A stretch of DNA of 64,000 nucleotides from Anaerolineae bacterium (GTDB lineage Bacteria > Chloroflexota > Anaerolineae > Anaerolineales > Anaerolineaceae), in NCBI GenBank assembly GCA_013178095.1, contig JABLXK010000014.1, positions 62,001 to 126,000 on the forward strand, read 5' to 3'. The translations under genes were made by a program, and so were the position numbers. The notes beneath the pieces are model-generated. The model worked only from the letters and a program-made list of their open reading frames with translations, did not search any database and was not told the DNA's origin. Shown here piece by piece: positions 1 to 8,666 of the stretch; position 1 is the stretch's first letter; every line of letters starts with the position of its first letter.

Positions 1-910
1 GCAGGATCAGCAGACCGCACAGCACCGCCACCAGGGGCGGCTTGCGGACAACCACGATCAACGCCAGAACGCCGCACAAGGCCAGGAATCCGCCGCGCGA
101 GAAAGTGAAAATGACCGTCAGGAAACTGGCGGCCAAAGCCCACCCCGCCAGCAATTTCAGGACCGGTTTTTTCTCGTACAACACACGGTTCAACGCGATG
201 GGGACGATCACCACCATGACCTGGGCGAAAAAGTTGGGGTCGCCGAAAGTACCCATGATGCGGTATCCTTCCGTTCCGCTGACGATATTCATCAGCCGCG
301 ATTCCGCCAGCCCCCAGTAATCGTTGGTAAAAGAACTTGTCAGGTATTGGATCACACCGATCGTACCCAGCAGGATTCCGCTGAACAGGATTCCCCAGGC
401 GGCTGTGCGGTAGGAATCCCTGGATTGGATCAACAAGATCAGGATGACCGCAATGATCGCGTCTTTTAGGAAGGTCAGCAGCCCTTCCTGCGCGCGCGTG
501 GGATCGCCTGCGTAGAACAGCGACAAAAAGATGACCAACCCGTACGCCGCGATTGTCGCCAAACCCGGCAGCCAATTTTGCGGGCGTTCCCCGTTCAATA
601 CCCAGCGCAGGAAAATCAGGACGGCCAGGAAAGCAATGAAAGGCTGCGCGATGGAAGGCGCACCGTAATAGTGCACCGCCACGTCCGAAATACGCGCGTA
701 GGTCATGGCTACCAGGGTGAACAAGCCCCAGTTGATCTTCCAAACCGCAGCCACCAGCACCACGATCCCGATCAGCATCAGGACGTACAATCCCGCGTCG
801 TGAATGCGCGTTGCCAGGATCGCCCCGCCGATCCCGATCGCGATTGCGATCGCGCCGAATACCGGGGATAACCAATTGAAAGAAGAGCGGGATTGACCCG
901 AAGGCTGCAT
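1..910 (-). CDS. O-antigen ligase/polymerase-like membrane protein (3' part missing)
   Basis: The frame reading leftward from an ATG at 910 stays open to the window edge, giving about 303 residues and no stop, so the C-terminal part is missing. The protein is a chain of hydrophobic segments (about 20-35, 40-58, 75-100, 115-130, 145-160, 172-190 and more). It carries the phrases FGDPNFFAQ and FSRGGFLAL, which are typical of the Wzy_C/O-antigen ligase superfamily, where a loop arginine-glycine motif sits beside the last membrane segments. Such proteins polymerise or transfer lipid-linked polysaccharide repeat units on the outer face of the membrane. It is the last visible gene of the minus-strand polysaccharide operon and starts 9 bases after the Wzz-like gene ends. 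Whether it is a polymerase (Wzy) or a ligase (WaaL-like) cannot be decided from sequence alone. Confidence 0.8.
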   Translation of the reverse strand, partial: MQPSGQSRSSFNWLSPVFGAIAIAIGIGGAILATRIHDAGLYVLMLIGIVVLVAAVWKINWGLFTLVAMTYARISDVAVHYYGAPSIAQPFIAFLAVLIFLRWVLNGERPQNWLPGLATIAAYGLVIFLSLFYAGDPTRAQEGLLTFLKDAIIAVILILLIQSRDSYRTAAWGILFSGILLGTIGVIQYLTSSFTNDYWGLAESRLMNIVSGTEGYRIMGTFGDPNFFAQVMVVIVPIALNRVLYEKKPVLKLLAGWALAASFLTVIFTFSRGGFLALCGVLALIVVVRKPPLVAVLCGLLIL

Positions 911-919
911 GCCTCTCTC

Positions 920-1987
920 CTATATCCTTTCCGACATGGCTTTCAGCGCTTTCAATGCGATTTCGTCGCTATCTGCGCCCTTGGTAAACTCGGCCACGCC
1001 CACCGCCGGCCTGAGCGCGATCTTCTCGTCCAACGAAGCCAGCGCCATCGGCGGGGTGAGCGCTTTCAACAAGCGCCCTTTGATCGTTTCGGCGGCTTTC
1101 ACCGGTGTATCCGGCAGTAACAGCGAAAACGTGGATTCATCCCAGCGCCCGACGCTGTCGTTGCCGCGCAGCCCGGCCTTCAACACGCCCACCACGTCGG
1201 TGAGCAGCCGGTTCAGCACCTGCTGCGGCAGCGTGTCGTAAAACTCCGTCAACCCTTCCAGTTTGATCATGACCAGCGAGAACACGCCTCCTTCGCCGGC
1301 GGATTTTTCGGTTTGCTCCGCCAGCAAAGTTTCGAAGTGTTCGCGGTTGAACGCGCCGGATTGAGAATCGACCAGCCGGCGCTGCCGGTAGGCTTCCAGC
1401 GGGATGCGCAGTTGATCGCGCAGGATTGCCAGGATCACCCCGACCAGCAAACCCAGCACACCGCCCAGCGAGAGGTCGCGCGCCGGCTTGGGGCTGATCG
1501 GTTCGGTCGGAACGACCGCCGCATCGAGGATATTCACCTCGTAAACCTGGTAGAGGTTTCGCATATAGTCGATGCCCGTGCGCGCCACGCCGTTCGCCCA
1601 TTTGGCAGTGATTTCCGCGTTCGGCCCAGTGACGTAGATCTCCAGGACGTTGGAATCCGGAAGTACGACCGTGCTCTGGCTGTATTCCGCGATTTCATCC
1701 TCCGTTAGGTTCAGCGTGTTGATGAAGGCTTGCTGATTGAACTCGCTGTCGAACACGTCCGCGTAGGTCGTGACGATAGATGAGTTATCCAGCGAAGAAA
1801 GGCTGCTGACAAAATCCTTGCCCGCGAAGCTCTCCGCGTTGGGCAGCACGATCATGCGCGTGGTGGCCTCGTAGATCGGCGAGGAAAACATGTCGATGAT
1901 CAGGATCACGTTCAGCGTCGCCAGCACCGTCAGCACGATTATCCACCACCCTTTTTGGATCATTCGAAAATACATTTTGATATTCAT
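920..1987 (-). CDS. Wzz-like chain-length protein fused to a degenerate GGDEF domain
   Basis: The 355-residue protein starts with a cytoplasmic stub and a membrane helix (about 14-35). A Wzz-type periplasmic region follows (SPIYEATTRMIV at about 36-47), then a second helix preceded by PxxP-like residues (PTEPISPKPARDLSLGG, about 160-176; helix to about 190). This is the layout of polysaccharide copolymerases that set chain length. The C-terminal 150 residues (about 205-355) follow the GGDEF fold pattern (GAFNREHFETLL, then GNDSVGRWDESTFSLLLPDT), but GGDEF is replaced by RWDES. It is therefore unlikely to make c-di-GMP and may bind a nucleotide or partner. It overlaps the upstream glycosyltransferase gene by 4 bases, implying translational coupling. 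In many Wzz systems this position holds a tyrosine kinase; here a signalling-type domain takes its place. Confidence 0.8.
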   Translation of the reverse strand: MNIKMYFRMIQKGWWIIVLTVLATLNVILIIDMFSSPIYEATTRMIVLPNAESFAGKDFVSSLSSLDNSSIVTTYADVFDSEFNQQAFINTLNLTEDEIAEYSQSTVVLPDSNVLEIYVTGPNAEITAKWANGVARTGIDYMRNLYQVYEVNILDAAVVPTEPISPKPARDLSLGGVLGLLVGVILAILRDQLRIPLEAYRQRRLVDSQSGAFNREHFETLLAEQTEKSAGEGGVFSLVMIKLEGLTEFYDTLPQQVLNRLLTDVVGVLKAGLRGNDSVGRWDESTFSLLLPDTPVKAAETIKGRLLKALTPPMALASLDEKIALRPAVGVAEFTKGADSDEIALKALKAMSERI

Positions 1988-3216
1988 CTCTCACCTGCCA
2001 ATTTCTCAAATTTTGAAAATAAATCACTTAATTCCTTCACACTCGTTTCTAAATTAAATTCCTCGCGCACCTTCCGGCGGCCGGCTTTCGCCATGCGCGC
2101 CGCTTCTTCAGGGTGCGTCTGAACCCACTGAATAGCTTCGGCGATGGCTTGCACGTCTTTCGGAGCGCAGAGCAAACCGGTTTTCTGGTCCTCAACTAAT
2201 TCCGGGATGCCCGAAATATCCGAAGCGACCACCGGCAATCCGCTGGCCAGCGCTTCCATCAACACCACCGGTATTCCTTCCATTTTTCCCGTGCGGGTGA
2301 CGATGCTTGCCAGGACAAAACAATCTGCTTCTTTTAACAGTTTAGCAATATTCTCTTCGGTTTGCGCGCCTGCCAAATGCACTTCTCCCGTCAGTCCCAG
2401 TTGCGCGATCAAATTGCCCAACATTCCTTTCAATTCCCCGCCGCCCGCGATCGTGCATTGATAAGCCGTGCCGCTGTCTTTCAGGATGCGGCAGGTTCTG
2501 ATCAGAAATTCATGGCCTTTGTATTCCTGCAGGCTGCCCACCGAGATGATTCTGAATTCGCCGGAATTCTTCTTTTTTCCGGCCGCATAACGCTCCGCCT
2601 GGATGCCGCAATGGATGACGAAAGTCTTGGGGGCAATCCAAATCCCAAGTTGATCGATCAGGAATTGCTTGTTGAATGCGGAGATAGCGCGGATGAAGGC
2701 AGCTTTTTCCAGCTTTTGTTTCAACATGCTGCGCTCGACGTAGATGTCGTGCGCGTGCACGCTGACGCTGTAGGGGATATCCGTGAAACGCGCGGCGATC
2801 CAGGCGGCCAGCGCCGGATGGGTGGCGTAATGCGCGTGGATGTGGCTGATTCCCAGGGAGTTCATCTCTTCTGCCATACGCACGGCACACGGGAAAATGT
2901 AAATGGCGCGCGCCAGGAACTTGGGGCTGGGCAGGTTATGCCAGACCACCTGCAAGAATGTCGCGAGATACCGTCCCGGTCGGCGCAGCAGCATGCCCAG
3001 GTTGGATTTCAGTGTTTTTCCTGTGAACAGGCTGATCCGGTGCATCCTGTCCAGCCAGGGGCGCGCGTCCGTATGCATGACAGCCTGGTCCTGGACGATC
3101 AGAGGAAACAATTCCACATCAATGCCGCGCGCCTGCAGCGCGTTCATTTCGCGCAGGATGAACGTCTCGGGCAAATGCGGGAAACGCGAAACGATGTAAG
3201 CTACCTTGCCCATCAT
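1984..3216 (-). CDS. glycosyltransferase family 4 (GT-B fold)
   Basis: The 410-residue protein begins VAYIVSRFPHLPETFI, the N-terminal Rossmann start common in colanic-acid type GT4 enzymes. Its C-terminal half carries the donor-binding block EGIPVVLMEALASGLPVVAS (about 314-333) followed by GIPELV and TGLL. The E-x7-E signature (EGIPVVLME) of retaining GT-B enzymes is present. The expected role is transfer of a sugar from a nucleotide sugar to a lipid-linked intermediate on the cytoplasmic side. The sugar and acceptor cannot be named. The start at the first of two adjacent ATGs is supported by an AAGGGGTG ribosome site. It overlaps the sugar-phosphate transferase gene by 4 bases and the Wzz-like gene by 4 bases, so the three are probably one translational unit. 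Confidence 0.88.
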   Translation of the reverse strand: MMGKVAYIVSRFPHLPETFILREMNALQARGIDVELFPLIVQDQAVMHTDARPWLDRMHRISLFTGKTLKSNLGMLLRRPGRYLATFLQVVWHNLPSPKFLARAIYIFPCAVRMAEEMNSLGISHIHAHYATHPALAAWIAARFTDIPYSVSVHAHDIYVERSMLKQKLEKAAFIRAISAFNKQFLIDQLGIWIAPKTFVIHCGIQAERYAAGKKKNSGEFRIISVGSLQEYKGHEFLIRTCRILKDSGTAYQCTIAGGGELKGMLGNLIAQLGLTGEVHLAGAQTEENIAKLLKEADCFVLASIVTRTGKMEGIPVVLMEALASGLPVVASDISGIPELVEDQKTGLLCAPKDVQAIAEAIQWVQTHPEEAARMAKAGRRKVREEFNLETSVKELSDLFSKFEKLAGER

Positions 3217-3932
3217 GTCACCCCTTTGCCCTGGAAAATGGCCAGTACCGTGCGGAAGATAATCTCAATATCCAGCATCAGGCAGCGATGTTGGATGTAA
3301 GCAATATCCAATAACAGTCTTTCCTTGAAATCGGATTTTCCCCGCTCGGTGATCTGCCATAAGCCGGTCAATCCCGGTATCACATCCAGCCGTTCCGTCT
3401 GCCAGATTTTATACGTATCCGGCGCGAACGAAGTCGGCCGCGGGCCGACCCATGACATTTCCCCTTTGATAATATTGAAGATTTGCGGCAGTTCGTCGAT
3501 GCTCGTCTTTCGGAGGATTTTTCCGATTTTCGTCACGCGCGGGTCGTCCACAATTTTAAAATCCGGCCATTCCAGGATGTTTAAGTGCATCAGGGCGGGT
3601 TTCAGTTCATCCGCGTTGGGCACCATGGTCTGGAACTTGTACATCCAAAAGCGTTTGCCGCCCTTGCCGGTGCGCAGTTGTTTATAGAATATCTTTCGCG
3701 AGGGAAACTCATGTTTTACGATCAGCATGGTCAGCAGCATGACCGGTGCCCACACCACTGAAGATAAACCAGTCAGCAGCAAATCGAAGATGCGTTTAGC
3801 GCGGATGTAATTCTCGCCTCTCAGGAGGCGTTTCTCCGGATCATATTTCTCTATCCACGCGATTTCCTGATTGAATGTACCGTCGCGCAGCCGGATGCCT
3901 TGTTCATTTCGCGCCGTGGCTGGTTTCATCAT
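3213..3932 (-). CDS. polyprenyl-phosphate phosphoglycosyl transferase (initiating sugar transferase)
   Basis: The 239-residue protein is of the small monotopic PglC/WcaJ-C type. One hydrophobic re-entrant segment (about 46-70, RIFDLLLTGLSS onward) precedes a cytoplasmic catalytic domain. Family blocks are visible: RxGKGGKRFWMYKFQTM, the Asp-Glu catalytic dyad in SIDELPQIFNIIKGEMSWVGPRPT, and PGLTGLWQI. The enzyme should move a sugar-1-phosphate from a nucleotide sugar to undecaprenyl phosphate, which starts each polysaccharide repeat unit. The large N-terminal four-helix region of WbaP-type enzymes is absent. The gene overlaps the upstream degenerate-GGDEF gene by 29 bases and the downstream glycosyltransferase by 4. 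Confidence 0.9.
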   Translation of the reverse strand: MMKPATARNEQGIRLRDGTFNQEIAWIEKYDPEKRLLRGENYIRAKRIFDLLLTGLSSVVWAPVMLLTMLIVKHEFPSRKIFYKQLRTGKGGKRFWMYKFQTMVPNADELKPALMHLNILEWPDFKIVDDPRVTKIGKILRKTSIDELPQIFNIIKGEMSWVGPRPTSFAPDTYKIWQTERLDVIPGLTGLWQITERGKSDFKERLLLDIAYIQHRCLMLDIEIIFRTVLAIFQGKGVT

Positions 3933-4782
3933 TGGCGCTGCCTGTGATCTGCTTGTTGATTTCCGACTCGGCCAGGTCCAATTCCGCCCGGCTCAACATA
4001 TCTTCCAGCGTCAACGCGTCATCCGGAAAAGCGCACATTCCCACCGCAACTTCCGCTCCGATCGATGACGCTGCCTCGAAAATCTTGTCCACCACCCGCT
4101 CCGATTCCACCTTCCCGGTTTCAGGCGTGATCACGATGAAACGGCCTTTATCCGGCTGCTCCACCAGCATGTCCGTCCGCCTGATGTATTCCCGCAGCGC
4201 GCGCGCCAGCGATATGGACACGTAACGCGAGATCATCGATTCCTGCACTTCCCGCACCGACTGGTTCAGGATCATCTCCTGCGAACCCTTCAGCGGTTCC
4301 ACCATGATCATGGTCAATGGATGGTTGTAACGCCGGCTGCGGTAGATTTCATTGTTGATGCTTTCCACCGCGTCTTTTAAATTGCTGGCGCGTTTGATCT
4401 CCGCGAAGGTGATGTTCTCCACCGCCTTTTCAAAATCATCAAGGTTCCTGCCCAGCCATTGCGCCAACGCGATTCCGCAGCAGAGCATGGTCACCTCGAT
4501 CAGCGTGATGTAGGTATCCAGTCCGCCCCACCACGGGCCGGTGTTAAAGAGATAAATCCGGCTGCCGAAATAAACCAGCAGCCAAAAACCGACCGCGAGT
4601 GGATATTTCGCTTGCCTTAAAGGCGAAAGCATCACTGTGAAGGTAACTACGATGGTTGTCAGGATATAAACCGGGGTGTGAATGTTGACCAGGGCTTGCT
4701 CGCCCAGGTCCAGTCTCTCCAGGTTGAAAAAAAAGGCTAAAAAGAGAATTAACAGAATAATTGATAGCGGCAGCCTCTTCAT
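3904..4782 (-). CDS. membrane protein with degenerate GGDEF domain, first gene of the polysaccharide operon
   Basis: The 292-residue protein has an N-terminal membrane region of about four helices (about 5-17, 32-50, 58-73, 85-105). A linker (about 110-130) leads into a GGDEF-like fold (about 131-280). The fold is recognisable from VESINNEIYRSRRYNHPLTM, the later VGMCAFPDDALTLEDMLSRA and the terminal alpha-helix. The signature position reads PDKGRFIVITPE instead of GGDEF and there is no clear RxxD I-site, so cyclase activity is unlikely. It opens a tightly overlapping minus-strand operon for polysaccharide synthesis, and a good ribosome site (GAGGAAGG) precedes the ATG. A regulatory role, for example holding a nucleotide or partner at the membrane complex, is inference. 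Confidence 0.7.
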   Translation of the reverse strand: MKRLPLSIILLILFLAFFFNLERLDLGEQALVNIHTPVYILTTIVVTFTVMLSPLRQAKYPLAVGFWLLVYFGSRIYLFNTGPWWGGLDTYITLIEVTMLCCGIALAQWLGRNLDDFEKAVENITFAEIKRASNLKDAVESINNEIYRSRRYNHPLTMIMVEPLKGSQEMILNQSVREVQESMISRYVSISLARALREYIRRTDMLVEQPDKGRFIVITPETGKVESERVVDKIFEAASSIGAEVAVGMCAFPDDALTLEDMLSRAELDLAESEINKQITGSANDETSHGAK

Positions 4783-4887
4783 ATTACCTTCCTCATTAAT
4801 CGTAAATATAACCGTATAACAATATTATATACACGGATAGATACAATATTTATGCCAGATATTTCAGGATTGGTTTATCGGGAAACG
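4783..4887 (-). promoter_or_regulatory. AT-rich leader of the polysaccharide operon
   Basis: This 105-base gap separates the polysaccharide operon from the upstream HD-GYP gene on the same strand. It is unusually AT-rich for the region and contains TATAAT-like and TTGTTA-like hexamers on the minus strand, but no pair with clean 16-18 base spacing. A promoter here is plausible because the gap is far longer than the overlaps inside the operon. The exact hexamers are not assigned. Confidence 0.3.
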
Positions 4888-7227
4888 CTAACTGGTTTTT
4901 ATTGTTTCAAGGAAAAGATCTACCACCCTTGGGTCGAATTTTTTGCCTTTTTGGTCGATCAGGTATTGGATCGCTTCCTGTTTTGTCAATGCCGCGCGGT
5001 ACGGGCGCGGGCTGATCATCGCGTCATAAGTCTCCACCACCGCGAAGATCCTGGCTGCCAGCGGAATATTTTCCCCTTTCAAGCCTTGCGGGTAGCCGCT
5101 GCCGTCCCAGTTTTCGTGATGGCTGTAGGGGATATCCACCGCATCTTCCAGCAGGGTCACATTCGAAAGCATCTCGCGGGATATCTCGGGGTGGCGCTTG
5201 ATTTCTTTCCACTCGTCTTCGGTCAGGGTGCCCTTCTTTTGCAGGATGCCGTCCATGATAGCCAGCTTGCCAATGTCGTGCAGCAGCGCGCCGCGCTCGA
5301 TGTTCGGAAGCTGGTCCTCCTCGATCCCCATGATCTTGGCGATCTCCAAAGTCTCATTGGTCACCCGGCGGATGTGTCCGTAACTCTCGATGTCGTGCAG
5401 CTCAAGCGATTTCGACCAGGTCTCTATTGTCGACCGCAGCGACGCCGCCATGTTTTGCTGCAATTTTTGCAGATCAGAATATTTTTGGGTGGAATCGTAT
5501 GCCACGGCAATCTGCGTGGTCAGCGCTTCAAAAAAGTCTTCCCAGTCTTTTTCGGGGAAGTACGCATTTTTGAAAAACACTTCAAAAACGCCGATGGTCT
5601 TGCCTTTTAGAGAAATCGGCCGGGCATAATAACTGGTGAAATTCTCCACCGGAATATAATTCCGGTTAAAGTCTAAAGGGGTTTCCTTTAGGTTGGGGAT
5701 GGAGAACTGCTGGTTTTCCAACAGGATTTTTCCAGCCGTACTGGTTGTTATGGGGATGCGCACATTGGTATTGATGGCATCAATAAATCCGCGCCCGCTG
5801 ACCATTTCCAGGGCATTGATCGGTTCATTCAGGATCAGGATATCAGCTGCGTCTGCTTCCAGCGCCCTGCAAGCCTGGTCCAGAATGATTTTGTTGATCA
5901 CTTGGATGTCGTATACCGAGGTGATGGCCTGGTCGATCGCATGCAGCGATTCCAGATGCGCCAATTGTTTTTCCGTTCTTTGGTAGAGGTTGGCTCGCTC
6001 GATCGCCGTTGCCACCATATCCGCTGCGGCTTTCAGGGTCATAGTCAACTCAGCGGAAAACTTTTCGTCGCAGCCCAATACAATCATCCCTGCCGGTTTT
6101 TTGGGGGATTTTAAAGTCATGCATGCCAGGTATCGGTTTTCTGTCCGCATTGACTGTATAAATGGATTGGTTGGCTCATGATCTGCCTGAAGATCGATGT
6201 AATTGGGTTGGCTTTCCGCGGAAATCTCCGCTTGACGGAATCCGGATTCATTAATTTTCTGACCGATCAGGCTTTCCCATCCGCCCAAGGCCATTTCCAC
6301 CGTGAACTGGCCGGGATAGGAGTTGGCTATCAATATGGCCGCATTGCGTATCCCGCAGATGTGCGCAATTTTTTCCAGCACTTTTCTGGAAAAATCGGTC
6401 AACCGGATGACGCCGCCCAGGATTTCACCCATGCTGATGATCACGTGCAATTGATCTTCATGCATCTTCTTTTCCGTGATATCGACGATGAAACCTTCCA
6501 GAATGGCGTTCTCCGCGAAACCTTCGGGGGCGTTCCCCTGCTCCCACACCCAGATGGTCGAGTTGTCAGCCGCGAGCAGACGGTATTCCAGTTGGTAGTG
6601 ATTCCCCTTTTTGATTGCTTTGTTGATCTCGTCTCTGATCCGGTTTCGATCATCCGGATGAATGATTTCCTCGAAAAACATCTTGGCGTTTTCGATAAAA
6701 TCCTCCGGATCGCGACCGGTCATGTCTTTGAATCCCCCGCTGATGTATTCCATCGTCCAGTATTGGTCATTGCGGCAGCGGTAGATAAAGCCCGGCAGGT
6801 TGCCGATCAGGTTTTGCAGGTTGCGTTTTCCTTCGTTGACGGATTGGATCACGCGTTGGTGGCTGTATGCCTGGAATAGCACCGAACTGACCAGCTTGCT
6901 GCCCAGCGTTTCGCTGCGCAAAAAACCGTGGGCGCCGCTTTCAATGCATTTCAGCACTTCCTCATCCGCGGCCGATTCTACCAGGGCAACTAATGCAGTC
7001 TCCGGCGCCAGTTCAGCCACCATGCTGATGGCTTCTTGATCAGAAAGTTTTTCCCATGGCAAGCCCAGGACAATAACGTCGGCTGAAACGGTCGGCAGGA
7101 TTTTCCTGAATTCCGCCAGGTCTTTGGCGCTCCGGCATTCGAAACGCGCGGGGTCGAGCACTCCTAAAAACCACTCGTGCGTTTTGCGGTTGCGGTTCAG
7201 CGTCAGGATTTTTAATCGTTCAGCCAT
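4888..7227 (-). CDS. pseudo-receiver/PAS/GAF/GAF/HD-GYP c-di-GMP phosphodiesterase
   Basis: The 779-residue protein begins with a receiver-like fold (about 1-120). The phosphoacceptor strand reads VIVLGLPW, so the usual Asp is missing and this is a pseudo-receiver. A PAS domain follows (about 140-255, ending VDITEKK), then two GAF domains (about 270-415 and 430-570). The C-terminal HD-GYP domain (about 595-775) has HDIGKLAI, the downstream HHENWDGSGYP block and the DAMISPRPYR segment. HD-GYP proteins hydrolyse c-di-GMP using a bi- or trinuclear metal site, and all the usual His/Asp ligands and the GYP residues can be seen. It is translationally coupled to the upstream GGDEF gene by a 16-base overlap, pairing a synthase with a hydrolase. 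The sensed signals are unknown. Confidence 0.88.
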   Translation of the reverse strand: MAERLKILTLNRNRKTHEWFLGVLDPARFECRSAKDLAEFRKILPTVSADVIVLGLPWEKLSDQEAISMVAELAPETALVALVESAADEEVLKCIESGAHGFLRSETLGSKLVSSVLFQAYSHQRVIQSVNEGKRNLQNLIGNLPGFIYRCRNDQYWTMEYISGGFKDMTGRDPEDFIENAKMFFEEIIHPDDRNRIRDEINKAIKKGNHYQLEYRLLAADNSTIWVWEQGNAPEGFAENAILEGFIVDITEKKMHEDQLHVIISMGEILGGVIRLTDFSRKVLEKIAHICGIRNAAILIANSYPGQFTVEMALGGWESLIGQKINESGFRQAEISAESQPNYIDLQADHEPTNPFIQSMRTENRYLACMTLKSPKKPAGMIVLGCDEKFSAELTMTLKAAADMVATAIERANLYQRTEKQLAHLESLHAIDQAITSVYDIQVINKIILDQACRALEADAADILILNEPINALEMVSGRGFIDAINTNVRIPITTSTAGKILLENQQFSIPNLKETPLDFNRNYIPVENFTSYYARPISLKGKTIGVFEVFFKNAYFPEKDWEDFFEALTTQIAVAYDSTQKYSDLQKLQQNMAASLRSTIETWSKSLELHDIESYGHIRRVTNETLEIAKIMGIEEDQLPNIERGALLHDIGKLAIMDGILQKKGTLTEDEWKEIKRHPEISREMLSNVTLLEDAVDIPYSHHENWDGSGYPQGLKGENIPLAARIFAVVETYDAMISPRPYRAALTKQEAIQYLIDQKGKKFDPRVVDLFLETIKTS

Positions 7228-8666
7228 GATATCTGGTCATCTGAAAATATTTTAAACCGCGTTGTCGTCCCCTTAATGAAATATAGCGCTTTATCCGCCG
7301 CTTTCATCAGCTCTTCAAGGTTTTCGCCATGCTGCGGATAAATCGATCCTCCCATGCTGGCGCTGGTCTGGATTTCCCGGTTTTCGACGGCGATCTTGGG
7401 CTGCATAGCCTGGCAGATTTTTTCCATAATGCGGATCACGTCGCTTTTGTTGTGGATTTCTTCCGCGATGATAGCGAATTCGTCGCCCCCGATGCGCGCG
7501 CAGGTATCCGTCCCGCGCATGGTAGTGGTCAGGCGCTTCCCGACCTCGATCAACACTTCATCCCCCGCCTGATGGCCGTAGGTATCGTTCACCGATTTGA
7601 ATTGGTCCATGTCGACTGAGATGACGGCAAATTTTTTTCCGCTTCGCAGGGAACGGGCGGTAGCCTGGTTAAATCGATCTGCAAATAACATCCGGTTGGG
7701 CAAATTGGTTAAATAATCGTGCGTAGCCAGGTAGGTGAGTTTCTCCTCAGTTGCCTGGCGGGAAATGGCTGCGCCTAATATTTTGGCGGCCGTTTTCAGC
7801 GCGTCCACCGCGACTTCATTCCAATTTTGCCGTCGGGTGCAGCGGTCGAACCCGATGAATCCCCACCAGGTGTGGTCGATGAAAATCGGGATATAGATGA
7901 AGGATTTGATATCCAGTTTCATCAGCGAGGCTTGTTCTTCCGCAGGCAGGTCCTCCACGTCGCCCCACACCGCCTGTCCCGCTTTCATTAACTGCTTCCA
8001 TCGGTTGAAACCGGGGCGCTCGTAATCAATGCCGTGCTGCCGGTCAATGACATCCGTTTGTCCAACGCCATTGGACCACCATTCCGTTTGCAATATACCG
8101 GTAGTTCGATCTTCCGAATCGTCCATGTTTTTAATAATGGATACATGATCCGATTGGGTGGCTTTACCCAATGATTCTAGGACCTCGCTCAGGTAGGTGT
8201 CCCAATTGGGCTGCGTAAGGAAAATCTCGGCGACGTTGTTGACCGCTTTCAGGATTTCATCCCGCATGTGAATCTCATTCTCGATTGCCTTGCGATCGAT
8301 GGAAGACAAAATGCTGTATGCCAGCATCTGCGCGTCCAGATGGGATTTACTGATGACCTGCTGGGCGCCCGATTTATACGCTTTTTCAAAAGTATCGTTT
8401 TGGTGATGCGATAAAACCAGAATTGGCAAATAAGTGTTGAACGCGCAGATTTTCTCAGCCGCGGTCGAACAATCCTCATTCCCATCGATGTCCAGGATTA
8501 TCGAGCTGTAATTTCCCGAATTGATTTCGCCTGCTGCTTTTTCGATCGGGTAAACCTGGTCGATTTCAAATTCATGATTGATTTGATTTTGGAGCAGTTT
8601 GGATAAATAGAGATCGTAACCTTTTTCGTTTGAGATTAATAAAATTCGCCTGATTGACCCTTTCAT
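7212..8666 (-). CDS. receiver/GAF/GGDEF diguanylate cyclase
   Basis: The 484-residue protein has an N-terminal receiver-like domain (about 5-125, with the strand IILDIDGN that could supply the phosphoacceptor Asp), a GAF domain (about 140-305) and a C-terminal GGDEF domain (about 320-478). The active-site motif is intact (ARIGGDEFAII). RGTD lies five residues before it, which is the standard RxxD inhibitory site for product feedback. The expected reaction is 2 GTP to c-di-GMP in the cytoplasm. It shares a 16-base overlap with the HD-GYP gene downstream, so the two opposing activities are co-expressed. It is transcribed divergently from the MASE3 kinase across a 403-base gap. Confidence 0.88.
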   Translation of the reverse strand: MKGSIRRILLISNEKGYDLYLSKLLQNQINHEFEIDQVYPIEKAAGEINSGNYSSIILDIDGNEDCSTAAEKICAFNTYLPILVLSHHQNDTFEKAYKSGAQQVISKSHLDAQMLAYSILSSIDRKAIENEIHMRDEILKAVNNVAEIFLTQPNWDTYLSEVLESLGKATQSDHVSIIKNMDDSEDRTTGILQTEWWSNGVGQTDVIDRQHGIDYERPGFNRWKQLMKAGQAVWGDVEDLPAEEQASLMKLDIKSFIYIPIFIDHTWWGFIGFDRCTRRQNWNEVAVDALKTAAKILGAAISRQATEEKLTYLATHDYLTNLPNRMLFADRFNQATARSLRSGKKFAVISVDMDQFKSVNDTYGHQAGDEVLIEVGKRLTTTMRGTDTCARIGGDEFAIIAEEIHNKSDVIRIMEKICQAMQPKIAVENREIQTSASMGGSIYPQHGENLEELMKAADKALYFIKGTTTRFKIFSDDQISWLND

